A DNA stretch of 64,000 nt from Herbinix sp. (GTDB lineage: Bacteria > Bacillota > Clostridia > Lachnospirales > Lachnospiraceae): contig JAQSYO010000018.1 of assembly GCA_029256105.1 (NCBI GenBank), forward strand, positions 1 to 64,000. The letters run 5' to 3'. This document shows positions 1 through 7,695 of the stretch, piece after piece. The notes beneath the pieces are model-generated. The model saw only the letters and a program-made list of their open reading frames with translations, made no database searches and was not told the origin of the DNA. The first letter of the stretch is position 1. Each line of letters starts with the position of its first letter. The position numbers were made by a program, and so were the translations under genes.

Positions 1-58
1 TGATATCGCCTTCCGCTACCTTGTACTGTTTTCCACCAGTTGCAATAATTGCGTACAT
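1..58 (-). CDS. rplU: 50S ribosomal protein L21 (N-terminal part, runs off the window)
   Basis: The minus strand reads MYAIIATGGKQYKVAEGDI from an ATG at 58-56, the characteristic amino terminus of ribosomal protein L21, a 23S-rRNA-binding protein of the large subunit. Only about 19 codons are inside the window. An AGGAGGTG ribosome binding site lies just upstream (about 63-69). The gene has its own promoter and leader (62-205), so it does not depend on the upstream rng operon. In related Firmicutes the genes after rplU are usually a ribosomal-processing cysteine protease (prp) and rpmA; these would lie outside the window. Confidence 0.9.
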   Translation of the reverse strand, partial: MYAIIATGGKQYKVAEGDI

Positions 59-61
59 ATT

Positions 62-171
62 GGCACCTCCTATTATCATTACTCGCCAACTATGGTGTCC
101 ATTCATGAAGGAAATGTTTTGTTAAAAACATTACTCACGAGCAGAACTTTTACCTCGTTGTGCGGCACACT
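62..171 (-). promoter_or_regulatory. Ribosomal protein L21 leader (5' UTR of rplU)
   Basis: The transcript between the inferred start near 171 and the rplU ATG is strongly structured. An ACGAG...CTCGT stem spans 137-158, next to a GTGTGCCGCAC element (about 160-170). A second helical region precedes the ribosome binding site. Position, length and the GUGCCGCAC start resemble the L21 leader family known upstream of rplU in Firmicutes, thought to mediate autoregulation by L21. Family assignment is by eye; a covariance-model search would decide it. Confidence 0.6.
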
Positions 172-176
172 AGGTT

Positions 177-205
177 ATGGTAGCACAACTCTCACATTTT
201 GTCAA
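177..205 (-). promoter_or_regulatory. Sigma-A-type promoter of rplU
   Basis: Minus-strand TTGACA (205-200) is followed after 17 bases by TACCAT (182-177). Initiation would fall around 170, exactly at the 5' edge of the structured L21 leader. Confidence 0.6.
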
Positions 206-210
206 TCAAT

Positions 211-407
211 AAATTAACTTCTGATCTATAATTACTGATCTATAATTACTGATCTTAATTACTGATCTATAAGTACTAATCAATAAGCACTAAATAATCA
301 GTTGGATCTATAAGTACTAATCATAGGCACTAATTAATCAGTACTAATTAATCAGTACTAATTAATAAGTACTATTCAATAAGTACTATTCAATAAGTAT
401 TGATTAA
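211..407. repeat. Degenerate 14-bp tandem repeat array
   Basis: Successive units such as TAATTACTGATCTA, AATCAGTACTAATT and AAGTACTATTCAAT keep a 14-bp period while the sequence drifts along the array. It fills the gap between the rplU promoter and the end of the anti-sigma gene. No coding potential or clear terminator is visible in it. Confidence 0.75.
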
Positions 408-452
408 CAACTCTACTGTCTCTATTACTACCTTATTATTTTGACTAATATC

Positions 453-908
453 TTAAAAAAGATGTAACCAATCTTTTAAAATAAAATAAATTCCTAACAA
501 AACAATGAGTATAATTGTTCCAATTGCTCTACCAAGAAAGAAATTGCTCACTTTTCTATCTCCAATTGGATTGAATTTAAAAAACAGTATCCCCACGAAA
601 ATAATACCTACAACAATGGTAATTGACGGCATAATGTTTGTATCCGAGTTTTTATTCAACGCCATCCCGATTACTCCCCCAATTAATAATAATACTGACA
701 TTGCAAAAAATAACTTTTTCTTAATTGAAGTTATCACTTTTTTATCATTTAATTCAATTTGAGACGGTAACGAATCGCTTTCTAGCACTTGTTTACAGCT
801 TTCACAGTCCTTCGAATGCTCCATTACTAATTTTTTACTATCTTCACTCGCAACATTATCTTTCACAAGTGGAATTAAATCCATTATAACATCACATGAT
901 GTGTTCAT
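453..908 (-). CDS. Putative zinc-finger anti-sigma factor, membrane-bound
   Basis: This 151-residue protein starts with a zf-HC2-like segment: an early Cys (residue 5) and a His-x3-Cys-x2-Cys cluster (about residues 31-38, HSKDCESC). That is the hallmark of zinc-containing anti-sigma factors which hold an ECF sigma factor at the membrane. Three hydrophobic stretches follow (about residues 66-85, 95-112, 126-146), so the carboxyl end is membrane-embedded. It lies 88 bp downstream of the ECF sigma gene on the same strand, the usual order for a sigma/anti-sigma operon. The start has a GGGAGG site at good spacing. Its signal is unknown. The zinc site and the pairing are inferred from motif and position. 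Confidence 0.75.
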   Translation of the reverse strand: MNTSCDVIMDLIPLVKDNVASEDSKKLVMEHSKDCESCKQVLESDSLPSQIELNDKKVITSIKKKLFFAMSVLLLIGGVIGMALNKNSDTNIMPSITIVVGIIFVGILFFKFNPIGDRKVSNFFLGRAIGTIILIVLLGIYFILKDWLHLF

Positions 909-996
909 ATAAACCTCCCATTAACCCGTTTATCGGATATTCACTAATAAATAAATTGCTCCATTTTGTTGGTTTTGTATGATATTGATATCAACT

Positions 997-1485
997 TCAC
1001 ATATATTCTTCCTCTTTTAAAATAGACTTAAGCCATTTTTTTGTCCTAAAATCTATTACTCTGGCTGAATTTTCTGAAACACCTACCTTTTGAGATATTT
1101 CATAATAACTAATCCCATCAATCCGTAGGAATACAATTTTTTGTGTGACTTCATCTTTTAATTTCAACAATTCGCAGATACGATTGGACATCTGTACCGT
1201 AATAAGCCGATCATAGCTGTCGTCTTTGACATAAAGACCTAAAAGGTCACTGAATTCCACTGTCTGTTTATCTCTACGTAAGCTTTGTAACCAAACATGC
1301 CGCGCAATGCTAAACAACCAAGTTTTAACGGATGAATTACCCTTAAAAGTTCCTATGGAATAGATAGCTTTCACAAAGGTTTCAGAGAGTAAATCTTCTG
1401 ATAGGGTAGGATTGTGCGTTAGATACAATAAGTACTGATAGATATCTTGTTTATATTCCTTGTAAACTTTCTCAATTTGTTCCAC
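997..1485 (-). CDS. RNA polymerase sigma factor, ECF (sigma-70) family
   Basis: The 162-residue protein has both regions expected of an ECF sigma factor. Region 2 (about residues 8-70, with DLLSETFVKAI and the WLFSIARH segment) binds the -10 element and core polymerase. Region 4 (about residues 100-155, a helix-turn-helix around YYEISQKVGVSENSAR) reads the -35. The reading frame opens with GTG at 1485 behind AAAGGAG, spaced about 8 bases, so GTG is the likely start. The next gene encodes a zinc-finger membrane anti-sigma factor. Five copies of ATCATACA sit just upstream. Target promoters cannot be read from this sequence alone, and the specific ECF subgroup is not assignable by eye. Confidence 0.9.
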   Translation of the reverse strand: MEQIEKVYKEYKQDIYQYLLYLTHNPTLSEDLLSETFVKAIYSIGTFKGNSSVKTWLFSIARHVWLQSLRRDKQTVEFSDLLGLYVKDDSYDRLITVQMSNRICELLKLKDEVTQKIVFLRIDGISYYEISQKVGVSENSARVIDFRTKKWLKSILKEEEYM

Positions 1486-1550
1486 TGCAATTCTCCTTTC
1501 CTATGATTAGTCACCTTTATCCGTAGAATATTACACATAATTTAAAAAAT

Positions 1551-1607
1551 ATCATACACATCATACAAATCAATATCATACATATATCATACAAATCATA
1601 CAAATTA
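1551..1607. repeat. Five ATCATACA direct repeats upstream of the ECF sigma gene
   Basis: ATCATACA (TGTATGAT on the gene strand) recurs at 1551, 1560, 1574, 1586 and 1595, i.e. at 9, 14, 12 and 9 bp spacing. The cluster lies 66-122 bp upstream of the sigma start and just left of the divergent exporter promoter. It could bind a regulator or be another member of the tandem-repeat arrays common in this window. Confidence 0.6.
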
Positions 1608-1612
1608 GTAGA

Positions 1613-1641
1613 TTGACATTTTTTTGTAATTTCAATATAAT
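1613..1641 (+). promoter_or_regulatory. Consensus sigma-A promoter of the DUF990-type ABC operon
   Basis: TTGACA (1613-1618), a 17-bp spacer and TATAAT (1636-1641) match the housekeeping consensus exactly. Transcription would start near 1648, leaving about 400 nt of untranslated leader before the first exporter gene at 2048. Confidence 0.8.
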
Positions 1642-1647
1642 GGAAAC

Positions 1648-2047
1648 ATAAAATTAATTGAAAGGGTGGTTTGTTTGTTAAGTGTGTCTGTATCGGAGGT
1701 AACAACTAAATAGTTGTAAGGACTCAGGTATTTCGGGGAACACCCCGTTTTTTTCTGTGCCTTTCTATGCATTAAAAATTAATGCGTTGAGACGTCTACC
1801 CTACAGATTGCTTCATAAACCATCGTTTCTATATCATCATACTATCTGTTGATACATTAGAGGTCGTGGCATTTCATGTCACGCTTTTCTTTTGATAATC
1901 ATGATTTTGTGAGGTTATTAACCCGCGGAGCATTTTGTCTGTCTGTAATTTCGGTTGCGGATAAGGTAGACTGTCCTCTTGCGGGTTTTTTAGCAACCTA
2001 TTCTATTAAAGGAATAGATCATTCAAATTCGAAAGGAATTAAATAAT
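1648..2047 (+). promoter_or_regulatory. ~400-nt structured leader with three terminator-like hairpins (candidate riboregulator)
   Basis: The leader contains, in order: a perfect ACAACT/AGTTGT hairpin (1702-1717); a GC-rich CGGGG/CCCCG hairpin followed by seven T (1734-1754), terminator-like; a perfect GCATTAA/TTAATGC hairpin (1769-1785); a 7-bp hairpin followed by CTTTTCTTTT (1865-1893), terminator-like; and a long-range AACCCGC/GCGGGTT stem (1920-1926 with 1981-1987) followed by a T-run (1986-1991), enclosing smaller GTCT/AGAC pairings. Nothing matches a riboswitch family I can recognise. Repeated intrinsic terminators before an efflux operon are what an attenuation control, possibly drug-responsive, would look like. 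Function is inference. Confidence 0.6.
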
Positions 2048-3034
2048 ATGAATATAATTGAAACAGTAAATCTAACAAAAACTTATCAGCGTTTTTCAAA
2101 GGAAGCCGGCTTAAGGGGAAGCGTTAAATCCTTATTCAAAAGAGAGTTCGTAACTAAAACTGCTGTAGCAGCTTTTGATCTCACGGTACAAGAGGGAGAA
2201 TTCATTGGCTTAATCGGACCAAATGGTGCCGGTAAAACTACCCTTGTTAAAATGCTTACTGGAATTATTGCACCCTCCTCCGGAGACATTTCTGTCGTAG
2301 GTTTTTATCCCAACAAACTAGAGAACGCATTTAAAAAGCAATACGCTGTTGTCATGGGACAAAAGAGCCAGTTATTCTTTGAATTATCGGCTGCAGATAC
2401 CTTTCTATTATTCAAAGAATTATATCATATACCGGAAGAAGAATATCATATGAATTTAGACTACTTTGTTGAGTTATTTGGTGTCGCTGATATTCTTAAC
2501 GTACAGGTACGTACTCTTTCCCTCGGGGAACGTATGAAGATGGAATTAATTGTAGCCCTATTGCACAATCCGAAAATACTTTTTCTTGATGAGCCTACCA
2601 TTGGGTTGGATGCCATTGCACAAAAGCAAATCCGCAAATTTTTAAAAGAAGTGAATGAAACGAAAGGGACTACGATAATTTTAACCTCACATTACATGGA
2701 AGATATTAAAAGTCTGTGCAAGCGATGCATTGTGATTAATGGTGGTGTTAAGCTCTACGATGGCGATACCGATACCTTATTTCAGAAATACCAGACTCAT
2801 AAAAAAATCACTATTTCTCTGGAACACGATGAAACCTGTCAGCTAAACCATGATTTCACTATCTTGGAGCAGGTTCCGTATAAAGTCTCCCTATTAATTA
2901 AGAAGGAACAGTCTCAAGAACTACTAAAGGATTTATTAAGCAGCTATGAACTGAAAGACATTTCCATTGAAGAAGAGGATATTGCAAATGTGGTTGAACG
3001 TATCTACAATGATAAAAGTGGGGTGACGGCATGA
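2048..3034 (+). CDS. ABC exporter ATP-binding subunit (partner of DUF990-type permeases)
   Basis: This 328-residue ABC ATPase energises the two membrane subunits encoded next. It has a Walker A motif (GPNGAGKTT, about residue 57), the signature LSLGERMKME (about residue 155), Walker B ILFLDEPTIGLD (about residue 178) and the H-loop THSHYMED-type segment (TSHYMED). The extended amino-terminal part (GLRGSVKSLFKRE, residues 22-34) before the strand leading to Walker A, and the carboxyl extension after residue 245, are typical of ATPases that pair with ABC2_membrane_6/DUF990 permeases. Some members of this family export viologens or other toxic cations. It overlaps the next gene by 4 bp (ATGA). 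Substrate unknown; regulated by the long leader upstream. Confidence 0.88.
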   Translation: MNIIETVNLTKTYQRFSKEAGLRGSVKSLFKREFVTKTAVAAFDLTVQEGEFIGLIGPNGAGKTTLVKMLTGIIAPSSGDISVVGFYPNKLENAFKKQYAVVMGQKSQLFFELSAADTFLLFKELYHIPEEEYHMNLDYFVELFGVADILNVQVRTLSLGERMKMELIVALLHNPKILFLDEPTIGLDAIAQKQIRKFLKEVNETKGTTIILTSHYMEDIKSLCKRCIVINGGVKLYDGDTDTLFQKYQTHKKITISLEHDETCQLNHDFTILEQVPYKVSLLIKKEQSQELLKDLLSSYELKDISIEEEDIANVVERIYNDKSGVTA

Positions 3035-3825
3035 AGAAATATATAGAGATTGCCAAGATTATATTCAAAGCTCAATTAGCCTGGCGATTTGATATTGCTG
3101 TTAATGTATTATTTACGATAGCAAAAATATTATTTGCATACATCCTATGGAAAAGCATCTTCGCAGAACGAACTATTGTTGCCGGTTTTACCTTTCATTC
3201 CATGCTATCCTACTATATCATAAACTCATTTTTATCCCAACTAGATATGTCTGAGGGTGTTAGCGGTGAGCTAAGTTCCAGAATTCGAGGTGGCACCTTT
3301 TCAAAATATATGGTAATACCAGTGAATATCCAAGGGTATTTTATTGCACAAACAGCTGGAGCATCCGTCTTTTACTTAATATTTAATTTTTTAGCTGCTC
3401 TCCTATGGATATTTGTATTTCGCATCAACTTCACCTTTACATCAAATCCGGTTATCCTATTATCCGTATTTCTGCTGGTGTTGCTTGGACTTCTTTTCAT
3501 GATACAGCTTAATTACTTTCTGGGCTTATTGACGTTAAAATATCAAGATATCAACATTTTCTTGATGATCAAGGGTACCATGGTGGCCTTTGTTACCGGC
3601 ACAATGATACCACTTACTTTATTACCTGATCGCATAATATCTATAATGCGAATATTTCCCTTCTACTATATTACTTATCTTCCTTCTATGCTGCTGATTG
3701 GAAGAAATACGAAGGAAATTGGATCCGGATTAATTCTACTTAGTATATGGGTTCTTATCTTTTCTCTTATTAATAAATTAACTTACTATAAGCTACGTAC
3801 CAGATATGATGGGGTGGGGATATGA
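3031..3825 (+). CDS. ABC-2 type permease, first subunit of DUF990-type exporter
   Basis: The 264-residue protein has about six hydrophobic segments (starting near residues 22, 57, 110, 145, 180 and 230) and no cytoplasmic domain of note, as expected for one half of an ABC-2 exporter channel. It begins inside the stop of the ATPase gene and ends inside the start of the second permease (4-bp overlaps), so the three subunits are translationally coupled. Together they would form a heteromeric exporter in the cytoplasmic membrane. The family is recognised from gene order and topology rather than a sharp motif. The substrate cannot be told. Confidence 0.75.
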   Translation: MKKYIEIAKIIFKAQLAWRFDIAVNVLFTIAKILFAYILWKSIFAERTIVAGFTFHSMLSYYIINSFLSQLDMSEGVSGELSSRIRGGTFSKYMVIPVNIQGYFIAQTAGASVFYLIFNFLAALLWIFVFRINFTFTSNPVILLSVFLLVLLGLLFMIQLNYFLGLLTLKYQDINIFLMIKGTMVAFVTGTMIPLTLLPDRIISIMRIFPFYYITYLPSMLLIGRNTKEIGSGLILLSIWVLIFSLINKLTYYKLRTRYDGVGI

Positions 3826-4613
3826 AAAATAATCTTAAATTTATTGCTGCATTAGTAAAAATGAAGTTATCGCATATGATGGTGTTTCGTTTATCCTTTT
3901 TTGGCGCCTTTTTTGTTGATGGAACACTATTCTTGGTTCAACTATTAATGTATCAGGCAATCTATTCGCAGGTAGACTCCATTGGTGGTTGGTCAAGGGG
4001 TGAAATGATTATATTCGTAGGAACCTTCTCGTTAATTAATGCATTGAATATGGTTATCTTCTTCTTTGGTACCAATGAAATACCAAATAAGATCAAAAAC
4101 GGAGATTTGGATCATTATCTAACGAAACCGGTCAGCCCATTATTACGTCTAACCTTTGAAAGTGTGAACCCAGGTTCAATCCCCTTAGTAATCGCAAGTA
4201 TTGTGTTAATTCTATATGGGGTGAAAATGCTTGATATTACAGTGAGTCCAACTAGATTTCTAGCCTATTTTCTATTTGTTTTGTTAATGACATTATTATG
4301 GTATGATCTTCAAGTAATTGTACGTACCATCCCCTTTTTTACCATTTCCGCCGCCAATATCGCACGGATGAGTGATACACTTTTAGAATTATGTTTGAAA
4401 ATTCCCGGAACATTATTTAAAGGAGTATATAAGATAATTTTCTATTTCCTTATACCGTTTGGTATTATGTCCACTCTACCGACAGAATTTATTACTGGTA
4501 AGCTATCCCCCTTAGGTATTGCTTACGGCTGCTTTATTGTAATACTTTTCACTTTATTAACTGCATCGTTTTGGAAGCTTGGTTTAAAGCATTATAAGAG
4601 TGCAAGTAGTTAA
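3822..4613 (+). CDS. ABC-2 type permease (ABC2_membrane_6/DUF990 family), second subunit
   Basis: This 263-residue integral membrane protein has about six predicted transmembrane spans. The central stretch IPNKIKNGDLDHYLTKPVSP (about residues 88-107) is the conserved cytoplasmic loop of the DUF990/ABC2_membrane_6 family, where GDLDxYLxKP-like sequences contact the ATPase. It is the last gene of the three-gene exporter operon and is followed at 4675-4722 by a strong bidirectional terminator. Best interpretation: second channel subunit of a small-molecule efflux pump. Substrate unknown. Confidence 0.82.
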   Translation: MKNNLKFIAALVKMKLSHMMVFRLSFFGAFFVDGTLFLVQLLMYQAIYSQVDSIGGWSRGEMIIFVGTFSLINALNMVIFFFGTNEIPNKIKNGDLDHYLTKPVSPLLRLTFESVNPGSIPLVIASIVLILYGVKMLDITVSPTRFLAYFLFVLLMTLLWYDLQVIVRTIPFFTISAANIARMSDTLLELCLKIPGTLFKGVYKIIFYFLIPFGIMSTLPTEFITGKLSPLGIAYGCFIVILFTLLTASFWKLGLKHYKSASS

Positions 4614-4674
4614 AGGGATTACTTGAATATCTATTAACCAAGCTATTTGGAAAGTAGAAACATTTATCCATAAC

Positions 4675-4722
4675 AGTAAAAAGCAGCGAAACAAATCCAA
4701 TATTGTTTCGCTGCTTTTTACT
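4675..4722. terminator. Bidirectional intrinsic terminator
   Basis: A 20-bp perfect inverted repeat (AGTAAAAAGCAGCGAAACAA and its complement) with an 8-base loop and A/T tracts on both sides lies between the convergent exporter operon (plus) and envelope cluster (minus). It can end transcripts from either direction. Confidence 0.92.
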
Positions 4723-4723
4723 G

Positions 4724-6964
4724 CTATATGCTTCGTTTTTTTCGATATATTATTATAGTGCTTATAATGCTTTGAATTACAATCAACCCAATTATTATTG
4801 AAATCCACCATTGAGATGAAATCTCACCTACCTCTACTACCTCATTCTGTGGCGGAGTAATGTTAGAACTAAGATCTATTACTTGATCATAAGTGTTTCC
4901 TTGTATATCTTCGTAGCTTACTGTTATAGTGCCACTGACATAACCATATTTTTCATTCTCCGAAATTGTCGAGTCTGTAATCATTTTATTCGCAACGATG
5001 CCCTCCAGGGATACTTGAGTAGAAACAGCTGGCTCTAGCTCTCCTATAAAAAAGGAACCGGAAGAGATAACTCCGTCCATATCCAAAACACAAATGACAT
5101 TTCTTATTTTCGTCTTTCCTGTGTTCATGATAGGAAAGGCAAAGGTTTGGGTCTTCCCTGATTCTATCTCATTCGTAAGGACGGGTTTTTCTACTTTAAG
5201 ACCAAAGGGTAGTTCTACTGTTAAATAAAGACTTTCTGTATCAGTAATTGGAGTGGCCTTATCATCCTCTCCTTCTAGACTTAAATTAATTTTTTGATTC
5301 GGTGATGATACTTCTCCTAAAATCTTCATCGAAAATGTTATATTCTTTGTTTCACCTGCCTTTATTTCCTCGATATAAATACTGTTGCTATCTTCTGCCG
5401 GTATCATATCTTCCGTATCACTGGAATAGTTTAATTTTATATTACGGATGTTTCGATCCCGATTTGTATTTTTTAGAGTAACCTGAAATGTTACTAAATC
5501 TCCTGTATGACAGACGGAAGGTTCAGTGGTATAGGCAGATACGATAACTTTGGGAGTGGGGTTGGTCTCCGTTTCTTCTTCTGTATTGGGATCTTTTCCA
5601 TCCTGTATCACAACATACACCGTAAAAATTTGTTCCTTTACTTCAGAATTGAGTTCATATTGAACTTTTACATTTACAGGGTATACACCGTTGATTCTTT
5701 CAGCATCTAAATCCATTGAAAAATCAAGGAGATATAATGAAAGATTTTTTCCCTCTTTTGACTTACAATTATCTTGTTTAACTTCTTTCGTATAAGTTTT
5801 AATTTTAAAAGGCTGATTATCATAATTAACAAATTCAATCGAAGCCGTAATTTTATCTCCAAACACTTCACTATTCCCTTTAAAATATAATGGCATTACA
5901 ACATTAACTTTTCCTAACTTTATGGCTGGAGCATATCCCTTTTGATAGGAGTTATCCATTCCGGCAAAGGTATACCCTGTTTCAATTTTAAATATATTTG
6001 ATCCCGAACTTCCAGTATTATTAGTTTTTGGTTGAATAGTTATGTAGATATTCTCAGTATCGGTATATTGCTGCCCATTCGCATCTTCATATTGTATCGC
6101 AAGCGTAATCTTCTGATTAAAATTAGTAATATTCGTTGCCGCCTTCATCTGAAATGAGAAAGCTCCTGTCTGATCCGCTAAAATCTCATCGATATAGATT
6201 GAACCAGAATTACTTGTTGGAGTAAGAATACCTTCTGCATTTTCATAATTGATTTTCATATTCTTTATACTCTTGTTTTGACTAGTATTTTTTAAGGATC
6301 CAGTTACCGAAAAGGTATCGCCTGGATATATCTCCTGTGGGTTAATCCTACAATTCTCCAGTTTCAATTTTATCGCTGGATTCGACCCTGATCCGTCCGA
6401 CGGATTGCTTCCATCCTGGATCGTTATGTAGATTGGAAATTCCTGTTCTTGATTGACGTAGTTTAGGGAATCCCCATTAAACACTAACGTCTTATAATTA
6501 ATAACGATATTTACCAAATAAGTTCCATTTATCCTATTCTCTTTCAAGTCTAGATCAAACGCAACTAAAAAGGCATTTTTCGCTTCACCGCATGGAAGAT
6601 TATATACCTCCGGTTTTACCTTCTTTTCATATTGTCTTATTACAAAGGGTGATCCGACGATATTCCCATAATCAACCGCTGCAGTAATCGTATCCGGAGT
6701 CCCCATTGTTATATCTTCAAAAAGTAACGGAAGAACAATCCTTGCTTTCCCATCCCTTACAACTGGAATATAACCGTCCTTATAGGCTGCCTCCATATTG
6801 GGATATACATTCTCCGTATCTATCACAAAATTATTCGTGTCAGCTGAAGCAATTGATTTTTCTGAGAAAAACATTTGAAACATTACGAAAAACAGGATAG
6901 TTATTACTTTAAATTGCTTCCTGGTATTCTTCTTTCTCACCTGCATGGTATTCTTCATTCTCAA
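4724..6964 (-). CDS. Secreted, membrane-anchored surface protein with duplicated Ig-like/CARDB-type modules
   Basis: The 746-residue protein has a signal-peptide hydrophobic core (about residues 20-40), a long extracytoplasmic part and a carboxyl transmembrane helix (about residues 718-740) followed by basic RKKRS. Two copies of the same module are visible: NFVIDTENVYPNMEAAYKDG (about residue 46) and a related segment with GYTFAGMDNSYQKGYAP (about residue 335). Each is followed by a beta-rich domain ending in a DGSNP/DGKDP linker and a COG1361/CARDB-like domain. These folds support protein or surface contacts and carry no catalytic motif. The likely start is TTG at 6964, eight bases after AGGAGG; it lies inside the end of the ATPase gene (56-bp overlap), so the protein probably belongs to the ABC system functionally. 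Confidence 0.7.
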   Translation of the reverse strand: MRMKNTMQVRKKNTRKQFKVITILFFVMFQMFFSEKSIASADTNNFVIDTENVYPNMEAAYKDGYIPVVRDGKARIVLPLLFEDITMGTPDTITAAVDYGNIVGSPFVIRQYEKKVKPEVYNLPCGEAKNAFLVAFDLDLKENRINGTYLVNIVINYKTLVFNGDSLNYVNQEQEFPIYITIQDGSNPSDGSGSNPAIKLKLENCRINPQEIYPGDTFSVTGSLKNTSQNKSIKNMKINYENAEGILTPTSNSGSIYIDEILADQTGAFSFQMKAATNITNFNQKITLAIQYEDANGQQYTDTENIYITIQPKTNNTGSSGSNIFKIETGYTFAGMDNSYQKGYAPAIKLGKVNVVMPLYFKGNSEVFGDKITASIEFVNYDNQPFKIKTYTKEVKQDNCKSKEGKNLSLYLLDFSMDLDAERINGVYPVNVKVQYELNSEVKEQIFTVYVVIQDGKDPNTEEETETNPTPKVIVSAYTTEPSVCHTGDLVTFQVTLKNTNRDRNIRNIKLNYSSDTEDMIPAEDSNSIYIEEIKAGETKNITFSMKILGEVSSPNQKINLSLEGEDDKATPITDTESLYLTVELPFGLKVEKPVLTNEIESGKTQTFAFPIMNTGKTKIRNVICVLDMDGVISSGSFFIGELEPAVSTQVSLEGIVANKMITDSTISENEKYGYVSGTITVSYEDIQGNTYDQVIDLSSNITPPQNEVVEVGEISSQWWISIIIGLIVIQSIISTIIIYRKKRSI

Positions 6965-7610
6965 CGACTGTCACCTCCTTTATTATTCCAGCATCCATTT
7001 CAAATACTGTATCACATAAAATTCGGATATCTTCCGAATTATGACTTGCCAGCACGATGGTCTTTCCCTGATTTTTAAGCTCTATAATTATCGTTCGGAT
7101 ATCCTCCACACCATGTTTATCCAATCCATTAAAGGGTTCATCTAAGATAAGTATCTGTGGATCCTCCATGATAGCCTGCGCAATCCCCAATCTCTGTCTC
7201 ATTCCCAGGGAATATTTACTGACCGGTTTTTTCATCCCGGGATCTAGACCTACCTTCTCTAGCGTTTTTATGATGTCCGCTTTTTGAATGCTTCCTCTTA
7301 AAGAAGCTAATATCTGAAGATTACGAAATCCTGTGTTATGAGGCAAGAACCCTGGGGTCTCGATAATAATACCGATATTCTCCGGAAAATCAACATCTAT
7401 TCCAATTCTCCTCTGCTCCACTTCAATGATGCCTTTATCGGGTTTCATAAAGCCGCAGATACATTTGAATAATACAGTTTTTCCAGAACCATTATTACCG
7501 ATAATGCCATAGGCTTTCCCTCTTTCCAGTTGGATGGATACCTCCTTTAATACCTGATCCTCTCCAAAGAATTTACTTACCCGTTCTACGTTTATTATGA
7601 TATCTGCCAT
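6909..7610 (-). CDS. ABC transporter ATP-binding protein
   Basis: A compact 233-residue ABC ATPase: Walker A GNNGSGKTVLF (about residue 38), Q-loop near residue 85, signature YSLGMRQRLGIAQ (about residue 136), Walker B ILILDEPFNGLD (about residue 158) and switch His in LASHNSEDI. It probably drives the two multispan proteins encoded just upstream (7696-9428), which have no ATPase of their own. It resembles the ATPases of lantibiotic-immunity or bacitracin-type exporters, but the substrate is unknown. The extreme carboxyl end overlaps the start of the surface-protein gene. An 85-bp gap separates it from the preceding permease gene. Confidence 0.85.
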   Translation of the reverse strand: MADIIINVERVSKFFGEDQVLKEVSIQLERGKAYGIIGNNGSGKTVLFKCICGFMKPDKGIIEVEQRRIGIDVDFPENIGIIIETPGFLPHNTGFRNLQILASLRGSIQKADIIKTLEKVGLDPGMKKPVSKYSLGMRQRLGIAQAIMEDPQILILDEPFNGLDKHGVEDIRTIIIELKNQGKTIVLASHNSEDIRILCDTVFEMDAGIIKEVTVVENEEYHAGEKEEYQEAI

Positions 7611-7695
7611 ATTAACCTCTATTCCGCCGCTATCAACGGCATAAATTTTGGAGTTCTTATAATGTCTTGCACTTTTTTACGAGACTATTTTACAG

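Noticed and set aside
505..762. Plus-strand 85-codon frame opposite the anti-sigma gene
   Set aside because: It is the reverse of a well-supported coding region with zinc-finger and membrane segments, and has no ribosome site.
1517..1705. A 62-codon minus-strand frame upstream of the sigma gene
   Set aside because: It lies across the ATCATACA repeats and the divergent promoter, has biased low-complexity content and no suitable ribosome site.
1783..1803. GACGTCTACC resembling the core of a purine riboswitch
   Set aside because: The other conserved parts (the paired loops and flanking P1 stem) could not be found at the right distances.
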